A DNA stretch of 64,000 nucleotides, from contig CM020618.1 in the NCBI GenBank assembly GCA_009829735.1, positions 37,734,894-37,798,893 of the forward strand, given 5' to 3'. The position numbers and the translations under genes are program-made. Every line of letters starts with the position of its first letter. Position 1 is the first letter of the stretch. The notes under the pieces are model-generated. The model was not told the origin of the DNA, ran no database searches, and was given only the letters and a program-made list of their open reading frames with translations. Shown here in pieces: positions 42,471-54,023 of this stretch. Source of the DNA: Pyropia yezoensis. Lineage: Eukaryota; Rhodophyta; Bangiophyceae; Bangiales; Bangiaceae.

Positions 42471-44109
42471 CAGTGTTCAATGATCATTGCTACCTTGCTA
42501 CTTCCTGTGTTTGCTTTTGTGTCATTGTATGTCCCTGTATCTCCCTGTATGGCCGATATGCCGTCGCCATGGTGGTGGTGGACATCAAGTGTGCGGCGAC
42601 TTCAGCGGCGGTCCTGATGCACGGGGGGCCGCTAGCAGCGGCTGCCACGGTGCTTTTGTTGGGCGACTGAACGGGCGGCAGCTGCTGTGAAGGCGCGGGC
42701 GTCACTGACGCCTGAGCGGATGGCCGGGGCGGACGGCAGCTGCCGCGGCGGTGCGGGTGGGCGACGGCTGCCTCGGTGGTGATGGTGGGTGGCTGGACGA
42801 GTGGTGGCGCGTTGGTGTCGGTCGGGGGTCTGGTGGGTGGCGACTGCCAATGTGCGGCTCGGGGGCAGCAGGACGTGCGGCAGCCGCCGCGGCGGCGCTA
42901 TCTGCGCGGGCGCCGCTTTCACCGTGGCGTCGGTGCGCGGTGGGCTCGGAGTGGCTGCCGCGAAAGTGCGTGCGAGATGCACGGGCCACTGCCGCGGCGG
43001 TGGAGGACGTTGGCTGGGCGGGTGGCCTGGTAGGGTGGCAAATGCGGCGGCGGTGCAAGCTGCACGGGCGACGGCTGCCGCCGTGGTTTTCGTGGGCGGC
43101 TTGGCGGGTGGTGCTCGGCGCGTGGTGGCTGCCGCGGCTGTGCGGAATGCACAGGCGCCGCTGCCACGGTGGTTCAAGGGGGGCAGCTGGGCCGGTGGCC
43201 TGAACGGGTGTCAGCTGCCACGGCGGTGCAAGCCGCACGTGCAACGGCTGCCTCGGGCGGTTTTGTGGGCGGCTGGGCGGGTGGTGGCTGCCGCGGCGGG
43301 GCGGGATGCACGGGCGCCGCTGACACGGTGGTGAAGATGGGCTGCTGTGCGGGTGGTGGCTGCAATTGGGGTTAGCGTCCGCAGGTGGCACCTCTCGTGG
43401 CGTTGTTGGTGGACGGCTCGGCACAGGGCGGTTACCGCAGCGGAGTTGGGGTGGCGTGGCGGCTGTCAGTGGTGGCTGGCGCGGTGGTGGCGGTGGAGTG
43501 GACAGCTAAGAGAGTGACAGCCTCTGTGGTGGTGAAGGTTGGCGTGTGTATGGGAGGCGGAGCTGTTGTGGTGCACGTGGGGGGGGATGACTGGTGGACC
43601 CGACGACCGTGTGTGTCTGTGGCGGTGTCTGACGGTGTGTGTCGGGCGCGGCCAAGACACTGTGGCGATGCACTGACGTCGATGTGGCGAGTGGTTGTGA
43701 CTGTGTCTGTCTGTAGCGTTTGTCCGTGTCTGTGTCTATTCACCTGATCAGGCAGCTCCAGGTGGCCCGCCTCTGTGATATGTTTCTGAGCAACAACGAG
43801 AGTAAACATAATTGAATGAGAAATTCCACAAGGACCAGAATAAAATGGGCCGTCATCCGGCGTCATCCGGCATGTGCCGGATACGCACTGTAGTGGCCTA
43901 TTCAACTCATTGTGTTTCACACTGCAATCTAGCTTGCATTGAGGTGTGTTATGGGATGCAATAAACGTGGTGTATGTTTCATCACACCAATGTTGCTGCC
44001 CTTTTTCGGTGCCTGAGTTGCAAGCATCTGCCTGTATGTACTGCATTTCAAACAGGCGTTGAAATACAGGAAAACATGCACTGAAATACAGTGCTTCCGG
44101 TCGCCGACG
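42471..44109. other. Spacer with diverged minisatellite, no gene
   Basis: 42,590-43,400 is a diverged G/C-rich array in which words such as GGCGGGTGGTGGCTGCCGCGG and GCACGGGCGCCGCTG recur every 50-120 bp. 43,740-44,109 is less GC-rich and has no coding signal. Confidence 0.55.
42590..43400. repeat. Diverged GC-rich minisatellite-like array
   Basis: Repeated GCTGCCGCGGCGG / GCACGGGCGCCGCT blocks and GTGGGCGGCTGGGCGGGTGG words without a fixed period. The long frames on both strands across it are by-products. Confidence 0.6.
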
Positions 44110-44980
44110 ACCGTAGGAGGTGTCCTCCATACGTTCATCGAGGGAGTCCGTCTCAACCCCCGGAGTCGCCATGGCTCTTCCCAAATTGGGGAGAGACGCC
44201 CTGGCTACAGCGGCACGAGACCCGCCTCGAATTGAGGGGGGCTCGGATCGCGGATAGATGGGTGGCCTCCCCAGCGTGGGGCGGCCCAGGGGAAGGTGAA
44301 GGGGATGTGTTGGTGGTGGTGAGGTGAGAACCGAGGAGAGCAAGCTGCCGAGTGGGCAAGCTTGAGGAGAGGGGCAGTCAACGCGACCGCCTCCACACCC
44401 GCGTTACGTACTCGAGCGCGGACAGCAAGTCGCGCCCCCAACGCCGAGACGTGCGTTTACGCACCCCCTCACAGGGCCGACCGGGTCGGTCGGAACTGAG
44501 GAGAGGGGAGTGTGGCAGTATTGACCCCCAGGTACGGGGGCAACACGTGCCATACAAGGGGCGGCAGGCCACTAGCCTGATCCGTTCCTCCCCCTGCATT
44601 TGGGTCCGTATTCCCTAAGTTTGGGATAGTTAGCTTAGTTGTAAATCCAACTTGGATTTGAGGGTTTTCTGCATTTATCGTCTTGAATTTTCGTGTGGCC
44701 CGGTGGGCAGGTGCTGGGGTGGGAGATTTTTGAGTGGCGAGATTCTGAGGGGACCCTGGGGGGATAAGGGGAGGGACCGCGGGGCTTTGCCCTGCGTCCC
44801 CGTCCCGACCAAGAAACTGTTGGACCACACACCATCTTCTTGTTTGTCAGTGGGGGGATTGCCCCACAACAGGGATAGAGTGTGTGCGACTTGCACTTCT
44901 TCCGGTTCCCCCGACACGGGAGGCAGCCCTTGTACACCGCCCCAACTTGGGTGCCGTGTGTGCGAGAGGTTTTTGTCACA
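44110..44980 (+). mobile_element. 3' end fragment of an A/B-family element, with LTR
   Basis: In gag-pol sense (plus) this holds the beginning of the antisense ORF (its ATG on the minus strand at about 44,173), a polypurine tract GAGGAGAGGGGAG at 44,498-44,510, and a 470-bp LTR at 44,511-44,980 (TGTGGCAG ... GTCACA). The rest of that element is absent. It abuts element D on the right and non-repetitive DNA on the left. Confidence 0.8.
44511..44980 (+). repeat. A/B-family LTR
   Basis: The most complete LTR of this family in the window, 470 bp, with TG...CA ends. It serves to define the ends of the other copies. No primer-binding site follows it, so it is a 3' LTR. Confidence 0.8.
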
Positions 44981-47631
44981 CAGTACATGGCCTACACCGA
45001 TATCCGGTGTAGCTCGGGCATCCTGGACAGGGCCCTTGTCTGGTTTCATGTCACGGGGCTTCCCGTGCTCTCCTCCCAACCTTGGTGGTTGGTCATCAAT
45101 CCCCTGACGCCTTGTCGTCGGGGCCGGAAGGTGTACCCGGGGGTTGATGCGGCGTCGGCTCAACCGCGCTCTCCGTGGGGCTTTCCCTGCGGTAGTCCGG
45201 GGTGGCTTGCTAGGGTTACCCCAGCGACCCCAGGTCGTCCTTCCTCTTACTCGTTTCCCGTACTCGGCTGGATACTATCTTCCGGGATATCCGGGAGAGG
45301 AGGTGCCTCCTCGACTGCCAGTACTCCTCCTGGAGCTTGCTGCCTACCCGGTGCCGGGCCTCTGGCGGGATACCCCCCGATGGATGCCTTGCGTTGCGCC
45401 GCTGCTCGTCGAGATTCCACCGGGATGAGCGGGCATGAGGACACCCAGTGTTGGGGGTCTCCGCGCAACGTACATCCGGACGTGCCGGCCGTCCCGGGCG
45501 TCCGCGTCGGGTTGGCCCCATAGGTCCGGTTGCCTGCCTCGGGCGCCCGAGTGCCTGCCCCTTGGTAGGCCTTGGGTCCCGGTGCCAACCGGAACATGGA
45601 CTCCCCCAGCCGGTTGGTTCTACCAGCGATGTGCGGAGGTGCCTCCGTACGCACTGCCCATGTCGGCAAGGGCTGGTGGGGGTTACCCGTAACCGGGGCA
45701 TACCCCGTAGTCCGCACATACGGGACGCGCCGTCCCGCTCCCTCGTTAACCTGGAACTGGGTCCCAGCCGGGGCGATGTACGCTACCGTACCATGCTCAT
45801 CGATCACCGGCGTCGCTGGTAGCAACAGGTGGCCCTGTTGGTCGACTAGAGGTTCATCCTCACCGGTAGGGGTATGTTCGGTCGCCACCAGTACTGGTGC
45901 GGCCTTACGTTCCACGTTCTCTTGCCTCGGTACCGGGGTAATACTGGGCTTGCCTCCCTCACCCTTGGGCTTCGGGGCCATGGCGTACTCTGGGTGTAGC
46001 ACCCGGTAGGCGTCCCCTAGGGACTTGCACATATGCATCAGTCGACTGAAGTTCGTCCGAGCCGTATTGGCTCCCCGTGCGGATATCCGCACATAGTTGG
46101 GTACTCCTGCGAACAGGATGGCCCGTAGTTCCCCTTCGCCGAGGAGCTTCCCCAGCTCGTAGTCGAGCTCTTGGATCCGGCGTCCAAGCATCTCCTCATC
46201 CTCCCAGGACTGGGCGGTGGCGGTGCGAAGGGCCCGATAGTGGTCTTCGCACTTGTCCTCACTGAGGTAGCTGCTGAGCAGCTACTTCAGTATACCACGT
46301 TAATCCATGGGGGTGGCTGCGACCCTCATTCCCGGCATCAAGGATGCCTGGCGCAGGATGCCTCGCACCCGTTCATCAACAAAGAACGGGAGGATCTCCA
46401 GTGCCAGCCCCTCGTTAACGAGTGCCTTGTCCGCGGCTGCCTTGAAGCTAGTCAAGAAGCCAATGACTGCCAACGGGCGTCCGTTAGGGCCCTCAAACAT
46501 AGGGACTCCCTTCATAAGGGTCTGCATAGAGCGGACCGCTCGGTGCGAGGTCGTACGCATCGATTCCGATACGGTAGTGGATCGGTCCTCCAAACGATAA
46601 CATTCAGGAGTCAGTACCGACCTAAAGACTTCGTTGACAATCTCCGTATCCGCGTCCTGGATACCCAGTCGCTTGGCCAGTTGATGAGTAAACTCATCGG
46701 ACTCCGTCCGTTTCAGTAGGCTCGCGGTAACCTGCGCTGTCATCGCTTGCACCAGTGACGCTGGAACTTCCGGCGTCGGCGCCTCGGGTACCCGAGTTAC
46801 TTGGCTTCCGTCGTCGATGGGATACTGCGAGACGGTACCGTCTCCCCCCATCGCAGACTCTGTTCCGGCGTGAGTATCCGCCGGATCATGTCCGCGGAGC
46901 CCGCTCTGGGTTCTCCGAGCGTAGCGCTCCGTGTGGCTACGCTCCAACTTGGCTGACGAGTCGGATCCATAACCCGCCGTATCCGGGGGTTGTCCAGGCG
47001 TAGCAACACCGGGGTTGACCCTGGTGGACTCCGAAAGTAGTTCGGCCGGTTCGAACCGTACCGGTGTGGGAGGAACACGACGGGGTACCGTCGTATGGCG
47101 TGCTGACATCAGCACAGCCATTGCGTCCTCCGTACGCTCTTGACGGGCGTCGAGCCCGGTGATCCGGGCCTCCATGGGAGCCAATGATGCCATCAGGTAG
47201 TCCCCTGGTCAAGGTGGCGGCGGCGTGAGGTCGGCAGAGGACAGTTGCGGCGGTCCGCCGCCCCCGGTCGTCCGTGCCGTACCTAACGTCGATCCGGCAC
47301 CTGAGAGCATCGGCGTCTCAATGTTGTCGGTCGGGTTACCAATCCCGGTTCCCGGGTTCAGCTCCGGGGTCGGCGTCGACGCCGATCCGTCATCTTGAAC
47401 GTTCCCCGTCTCTTGGGTAGACATAGTCAGAATCAGTCAACGGACGTAACAGTCACCACGAATAAGAGAGCGAGAGGGTAGTTTGGGGAGAGTGACCGTA
47501 GATCGCAGTCAAACGCAACCACTCAAAGCAATCAAACAGATCGCAGCACCACGAGTACAAGAAAAGGACTGGATCCCTATCCGTGTGCCAGGGCCGAAGA
47601 CGGCGTCACCACAAGGGTGACGGAAACCCGT

Positions 47632-47648
47632 CCCCTGCTGCTCCACCA
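47632..47648 (-). other. Primer-binding site of element D
   Basis: Same 17-base site as in elements A and C, two bases after the LTR end. Confidence 0.75.
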
Positions 47649-47650
47649 AA

Positions 47651-48012
47651 GTAGCACAATAGGTATCCGCTGCACGTCCACTCTCAGGGACCACTCACCA
47701 AGGGAGATCGGCACCAACGTGACCGGGAGGCCAAGGCTGCTGTCCTTGGAGCAAAAGCCACGGGACCAAGATCGGAGCCCAAATGAGAGGGGTTTGTTGT
47801 TCTACCTTGGCCGGCGGTGGATTCGCCGCCGGCCCCCTCGATATAAACCCTCGGAGACACTACTAACTACCCTCCACCCCAAGATGCAAGTCCCTCTGGT
47901 CATACGAAACTTATAGATACCGTGACCAGTACGGACTCCCAAAGTGAAAGTTAAGGGTTAGAAGTTGCCCCCCGAATATTAGGGTCACAATACGGCCAAC
48001 CATATTGCTACA
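47651..48012 (-). repeat. 5' LTR of element D
   Basis: 362 bp, inverted ends TGTAGCA / TGCTAC. It holds a GATATAAACCC box at about 47,838 on the plus strand but no clear minus-strand TATA. Confidence 0.7.
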
Positions 48013-51000
48013 CTACGCCCTCCACAACCAGTCGGTGGCGTACGGTCCTATGCAGGCCCGAGCCATAGGCCGTGCCAAGACTAATGCACTTCACTCTTTT
48101 GGGCACAAAGCGGAGTGGGATGGAACTCCCCCCCTCCGTGCCTTTGAGTTCCTACGTCGTTTCACAAAAGCCTGTGGCGACAATGCCATAAGTGAAGGTA
48201 TGGCTTTCTATATGCTACAGGAGTCTACCAAGGGCGACCTACGGACAGAACTCATGTCCGTTATGCCCAGTTCCTCAAGTGGAGGCGCTGGGGAGGTGAC
48301 TTCCTATTTGGAGCTCGTCAACTGGTTGTTGAGAGCCATGGTGGATGAAGCAGCGTTGGCTTCTCAAGTCGAGGAGTTTACGCAAGCTCACCAAGAAGAG
48401 ACTGAGGACGAGTTGTCTTTTGCGGAGCGAGTCCGTAAGCTCAACAATCTTTGTGGGTTTCTTCATCCACAAGCTGTAGTGAAGAGTCGGTTTGTGGAGG
48501 GACTCCATTGGTCAGTCCGGATGGAGACCCGGGAGCATAACACTGCTCAGGCGACCCTGGCCGAGTTGGCTAGGTTCGCCAACCGCAGAGGCGAGGCCTA
48601 CCGCAAGTTGCGGGAGGAACAACGCCAGGAGCGTCAAGCCGAGTTGGCCAAGGAACGGGAGGAGGCGCGCCAGGCCAGAGAGTTGAGAGAGGCACGCCGA
48701 ATCCGCAAGGAGAGGGTGGTAGCTGCCGTGGGAACTTCCCAGGGTACCTCGTCGGCTTCCCAAGTCGGGAAGACCCCTCCGGGAACTGACAATCGGTGTT
48801 GGAACTGCAAGTCCGATGGACACTGGGCATATGATTGCCCCAAGTTGAGTAAACGCATCCAACAACTTGTTAAGAATGCGAGTAAGAAGTCGGCTACGAA
48901 CAAAGTACGTTCACGCCGCGAGGGTGGACCTCGACCGGTGGTGGCGGTCGCCACACCCTCGGCGGAGGGTGCGGACACGTCGTCCTCGGACTCGTCGTCT
49001 TCCCCTTCGTCCTCAGATTCGGACGCCAAGTCGGCGGGAAACGAATGACCGTTGGAGCTGGTCGTCCGAAGCTCACAACGGCAGCCTCGGCCAAGTGGGT
49101 GAAGAGGACGAACCAACCGTGCCGGATACTGCGGCGACCTAAGGGAGTCCGCCCACCTCGGGTAGGACTCCCCAAGAACGTAAACCCACGTCGGGTCATC
49201 GCGGTGCTGACGGGTGAGAACTTCCAGGTGGCTGGACGGGTGCAACTTGCCCCCGGCCGAGCCTGTTGTGCCCATATCATACTTGATACCGGGTCAGGAG
49301 CCTCCTTGATACGCAAGTCGCTATTACCAAAGGAGATGAAGCTCCAACGCTGGAAGTCTAAAGCTGACCATCTGATCGATATCAATGGTGGGGTACTTCC
49401 CATCGTTGGTGCCGTGACCCTACGAACTAGGTTGGGGACCCATGAGGTCGACGTGACCTACGGAGTAGTTGAGAATATATCGGTACCCCTGCTTCTGGGT
49501 ACCCCTTATGTTGTTACACAAGTGCCTTTGATTTGTGGTCCTGAGTATTGGGTCAAGTTGATGAATGGGGAAACCATCCCCATCCTTGGTAAGGGAAAGT
49601 CTGTGGCTCCTGTGACAGTCTCACAGTCGAAGCCTGTTTGCTCTGTGAGAGAAGGGTTTACTGCTACCCTGCGTTTAGCCCGTAAGGTCACGTTGCCCCC
49701 CAACTCGGTGGCGCACGTTGACGTTGTAACTGATTATACGGGGAACGGGTTGGTGCACCCTCACCCCCGTCTTGCTCGCAAGCACCAAGTGCATGTTGCC
49801 CTTGGCACGATGGACTCCAAAGCCGGAGTCCCGTGGAGGATCCAGGTTATGAACCTGAGCTCGTCGCTCAAGTACTTTAAGTCGGGAGCCAAGTTCGGCT
49901 ATATCGACTAACACGAGGGACCGGTAGTAGCGGTCACCCTCAACGCGGGCGCAAGTAGCGACCTGAAGCCCGGAAAGGAGAAGCATCAAGCCAAGTCGGC
50001 CGCCTCTCCTCGGCCCCATGTGAACATGGAGGGTGTCCCACCCAGGTTTAGGGTTCAAGTTGAACGCCTCTTGGACCAATACCACAAGTTGTGGGATGGT
50101 CAATTGGGACTCATGAGAGCCACCGAACACCGGATCGAGTTGAAGCCCGGTGCACCCCCTATACGCCAACAACCGTACAGGGGAGGGCCCCGATCAAGGG
50201 CCCTCGTCAAGGAGCAAGTCGCTCGCATGGAGGCCCTCGATGTGATCGAGGCCAGTAACGCCGAGTGGGCGAGTCCGGTGGTTATCGTCCCCAAAGTTGA
50301 TGGGACCCCCCGGTTCTGTATCGACTACCGTAAGCTCAACGAGAGCACGGTGAAGGACAGTTATCTCCTACCTAGCATGGACGACTGTCTAGACTCTCTG
50401 GGGGAGGCGAACGTGTTCTCTACCCTGGACTGTAACGCGGGGTACTGGCAAATTCCCATTGCCCTGGAGGACAGGCATAAAACTACCTTTACCTGTCACT
50501 GTGGTACCTACCAGTGCAAGCGTCTACCGTTTGGCCTGTGTAACGCGCCGGCAACTTTCCAGCGCGCTATGGACATGATTCTGGCCGGAGTACGGTGGCA
50601 GATCTGTCTCGTGTACCTAGACGATATCATTGTGTTCTCCCGAAGTCCGGAGGAACACATTGGCCATCTTGGCCAGGTGTTCAAGCTACTTGCTGACGCC
50701 GGTGTGTCACTGAAGGCGAGTAAGTGCCACCTCTTCACTCAAGAGGTGGAATACTTTGGACATGTTGTCCGTCCGGGGCGCCTCAGTGTCAACGAGAAGA
50801 ACTTGAGGGCCATCCGTAAGGCTCAGTACCCCCGGACCCAGACCCAGATAAGGAGCTTCCTCGGGATGTGTAGCGTGTGCCGACGTTTCACCAAGGGCTT
50901 CGCCAAGGTGGCGAAGCCGTTGAATGAGCTAGTTAGCTCAACGCTACCGAAGAACCTGCCTCCCCCAAGTCGGGTGGAGCAGGAATCCTTTGAGACTCTT

Positions 51001-53241
51001 CGGGACCTTCTGCTGAAGCCCCCTATCTTGGCTATTCCCAGGTTGGGAGGCCACTACATCCTGGACGTGGATGCTAGCTACGACCAACTTGGTTGTGTGT
51101 TGCTTCAGCAGCAGCCGGACAAGGAGTACTTGCCGGAGGGATACTTCAGCGAGGGGCTGAGCTCGGCTGAGAAGAACTATGGAGTCACCGAGTTGGAAGG
51201 ACTCGCAGTGGTGTGGGCGGTGACGTCACTTCGTCACTACCTAGAGGGTGAGAATTTCCTCATCCGCTGTGACCACCACCCTTTTGGAATTCTTCTTCAA
51301 GACGGATTGCACGAATACTCGTCTCAACCGGTGGAGGGTGCGACTGGCACCCTTTAACTTTGATATTGAGTACCGACCTGGCAGGCAACATGCCCTTGCC
51401 GACGGCCTCTCTCGGGTACCTACCGAGGGGCTGGACACTAACCCAGTCGATGAGGACATCCCCATCGTGGGGGTAGTCACGCGCTCGGGTCAGGCGTTGA
51501 ACCCCGAGGCGCCAGGGAGCAAGAAGTACTTGCCCCTGTCCCTGGACGAGGTGGTGAAGGCCCAGGCCGAGGACCCCTTCTGCAAGTCGCAGAGGGATTT
51601 GCTTGATACGTTGGCGGAGACGCGGTTCGTTATCGGAGGCGATGGCCTCCTCTTGAGGAGGGGGGTAATCCAGGGGACCGAACAACTTGTCGTCCCCGCA
51701 TCCCTCAAGGACAGTATTCTTGAGAGGGAGCATAACGCTCCCACAGGGGGACACCTAGGGTCTAGTAAACTGTACCAGACCCTGAGGGCCAGGTACTACT
51801 GGCCGTCCATGGTGGTGGACATCTACAGTTGGGTGGCTGCCTGCACAAGTTGTGCGCAGAAGCGTCTGATGGAACGGCGGCCTACTACGGCTATGTTACT
51901 GTTCACGGCCAAGGAGCTCTTTGCCGCGTTGGCGATGGACATCCTTGGGCCACTGCCAGTGACCGAGGAGGGCAACCAGTACCTCCTGGTTATCTGTGAC
52001 CGCTTCACGAAACTTACGCGAGCGATCCCACTGGCAGAGATCACGGCCATGTCGGTCGTGTCAGCCTTCCTAGATCACTGGGTTGCCGCGTATGGCATTC
52101 CGGATAGTACACTATCGGACAATGGACCGCAATTTGCGTCTGTACTGTTTCAGGGAGTGCTGGATATGTTGGGGGTTCAGGCAAACTATGCCACCCCCTA
52201 CCACCCACAAACTAATGGGCAGGTGGAGCGCTTCAACAAAACTATTGTTCGGCAGCTGCGCCACTATGTGCGTGAGCACGTGAAAACGTGGGACCAATAC
52301 ATTTCTATTCTTACGACTGCTTACAACTCGCAGGTTCACTCATCTACCGGGGAAGTACCCCTCGCTTTTGTGACCCCCCGTCGCGTGCGGTCTACTGCCG
52401 TGCGGCGGCCGCTCCCAAAGGGAGGATGGTGGCAGTACGCCTACTCCTACTGAGAGTAAGGCGGAGTTCGCTGCTAGGCTTGAAAACCTCATCCCTAAAG
52501 TCAGGGCTGAGATGAACTAAGCACAAAAGCGCTATATGCGTACCTTTGACAAAAAGGTGCGCAATGCTAAACATGCCCCCCAGCAGGGTGACTGGGTACT
52601 GGTTCACTCACACACCCCAACTGGGGGTAAGTTGGTATTCCAGACGAAGGGGCCGTACCAGGTCCTTCGTACTGATGGGCGGCGCTTCACCATCAAAAGT
52701 GACGATGGGGTCCGCACAGTGAACGGACAGGACGTGGTCAAAGTTGCACCACCGCCTGCAGGCGACCTAGCTTAGGCGCGTGCGTTGGAAGCGTGGCGCC
52801 TCCCCTCACTGCCTGCGGCCAAACAGGGCCCGCAGAAGTACGTGTTCGATAAGTTCATCGACCACGGGTGGGATGAGGACACTGACCGCCTCATGTTGAG
52901 GGTGCGTTGGTTTGGCTACAAAGCCAAGGATGATACGTGGGAGTATGTGGAGGATCTTCCCGCTGAGAAGGTCCGGGCCTACTGTGCCCGGAATGAGATA
53001 GACCCTAACAGCCCTCCCTCAACGTGAGGGAAGGCCGAGTAACAGTGCCAAGAGAGTGCTTCAAGTCGAAGTGGTACGCAGAGTGGCTTTTAACTACAGC
53101 CCTAACCCTCACACTCTCACAACAAAGGCAGCTGCCAACTAGGCACGCATGCTATACTCCCCAACCCCACGGCCGTCGCCCTCACGTGGAGGCGAGCGGC
53201 GAGACCCCCGGCGATAACGCTCCCCACCAGTCGGGGGGGCC
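48013..53241 (+). mobile_element. Element B: Ty3/gypsy chromovirus, gag-pol part (continues after element C)
   Basis: Nearly identical to element A but on the plus strand. From left: gag from its capsid-like part (FEFLRRFTKACGDNAISEG, about 48,150), zinc knuckle CWNCKSDGHWAYDC (about 48,805) and GNE end at 49,048. Protease starts at 49,045 with a four-base ATGA overlap (ILDTGSGASLI); RT with YLDDIIVF (about 50,615), RNase H, integrase (SDNGPQFAS, HPQTNGQVERFN) and chromodomain follow to 53,027. After this comes the end of the antisense ORF, cut by element C at 53,241; the remainder of B resumes at 61,489. Its left end is replaced by element D. A fossil with few breaks, recent. Confidence 0.87.
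53139..53241 (-). mobile_element. End of element B antisense ORF, left of element C
   Basis: The basic C-terminal part (GGERYRRGSRRSPPREG) of the antisense protein, homologous to 32,970-33,064 in element A. The main part lies at 61,489-63,335 beyond element C. Confidence 0.75.
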
Positions 53242-53814
53242 TGTAGCATCCCTGGCCCCGACTTGGCGCCGACCCGGGACTGCAACCAGAGGGCACCAGG
53301 TGCCAGAACACGCCCGCCGTGTGGCGATGGTTGGCGGCCGTGGCCCGTGCCCGGCACTGGGATGCGGTGGACTACGCTATCCACACGCGAGAGAGGGATT
53401 TCTGATGTGTTTTTGCATATTTGTGAGGGACTTGATTTGAGAGAATTTGAGTGTGAGATTAGTGAGTGGGAATAGAATTAGTAGTGATAGTGGCCCCCGA
53501 CCTGACGAGGTTAGACTCGGGTCGGGGCCACTCGGGGTTATGGGGGGGGCTACCGGGCCAACGTGCCGGGGTTCCCCCAGATGCACGTTAAGAGGGACAG
53601 CGAGGCGCCCTCGGCCCGCGCCCTCAGGGAAAAAGACAACTGCGCGTTTGCTTTCCTCTTCCCCGTGTGCACTACCGTGCGTATCTGTTTGCTCTGCGAG
53701 CAGGCACGTGAGGCAACAGGCATACCATTCTCGTAGTTCCCCTTTCTGCGTTACCTGTCCCTTTCCCCCGAGGGATATTGACACGTGTCTGAGAGGATCG
53801 AGTTTTATACCACA
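53242..53814 (+). repeat. 5' LTR of element C
   Basis: 573 bp, TGTAGCATCC ... TTATACCACA. Its first 140 bases also encode, antisense, the beginning of the frame used by the antisense ORF in the 3' LTR. Confidence 0.93.
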
Positions 53815-53818
53815 TATT

Positions 53819-53835
53819 TGGTGGAGCAGCAGGGG
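53819..53835 (+). other. Primer-binding site of element C
   Basis: TGGTGGAGCAGCAGGGG, four bases after the LTR end; identical to the sites of elements A and D. Confidence 0.82.
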
Positions 53836-54023
53836 ATTGGAGTGTTTGAGAAGAGACATTTGGGAGCAGCGGTTGCGTTGTTCCTATTCTGTCTTTTTCT
53901 GTGGTTTGGGAATTATTTGCACCCGTTCACGGGAACCCCATTCCTGGCTCTCCAACCCCTCTCTTGTGGTCTTGCGATCTTTGGACACGCAGGTAACTGG
54001 ACTGTGGCTGTCAAGAGACCAAC

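Larger units (their letters stand above)
44981..48012 (-). mobile_element. Element D: partial Ty3/gypsy-like LTR retrotransposon (5' part)
   Basis: On the minus strand: a 362-bp LTR at 47,651-48,012 (TGTAGCAATATGG ... ATTGTGCTAC), the primer-binding site TGGTGGAGCAGCAGGGG (complement of 47,632-47,648), a Thr/Pro/Gly-rich leader from 47,424, and gag (47,193 to 45,247) with a capsid-like helical part (VPMFEGPNGRPLAVIGFL). A further gag segment ends STGNE, like the gag ends of A, B and C. Only the very beginning of what should be pol follows. It is a third, distinct family. It lies against the gag of element B and was most likely inserted there. A fossil, incomplete, with several breaks. Confidence 0.75.

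Noticed and set aside
48634-50172. Long minus-strand frames opposite gag and pol of element B, mirrored in A
   Set aside because: Shadows of gag-pol; unlike the antisense ORF after integrase, they have no independent non-overlapping stretch.
53139-53384. A minus-strand frame that starts in the 5' LTR of element C and runs into the antisense ORF end of element B
   Set aside because: A chance fusion created by the insertion of C into B, not a gene.
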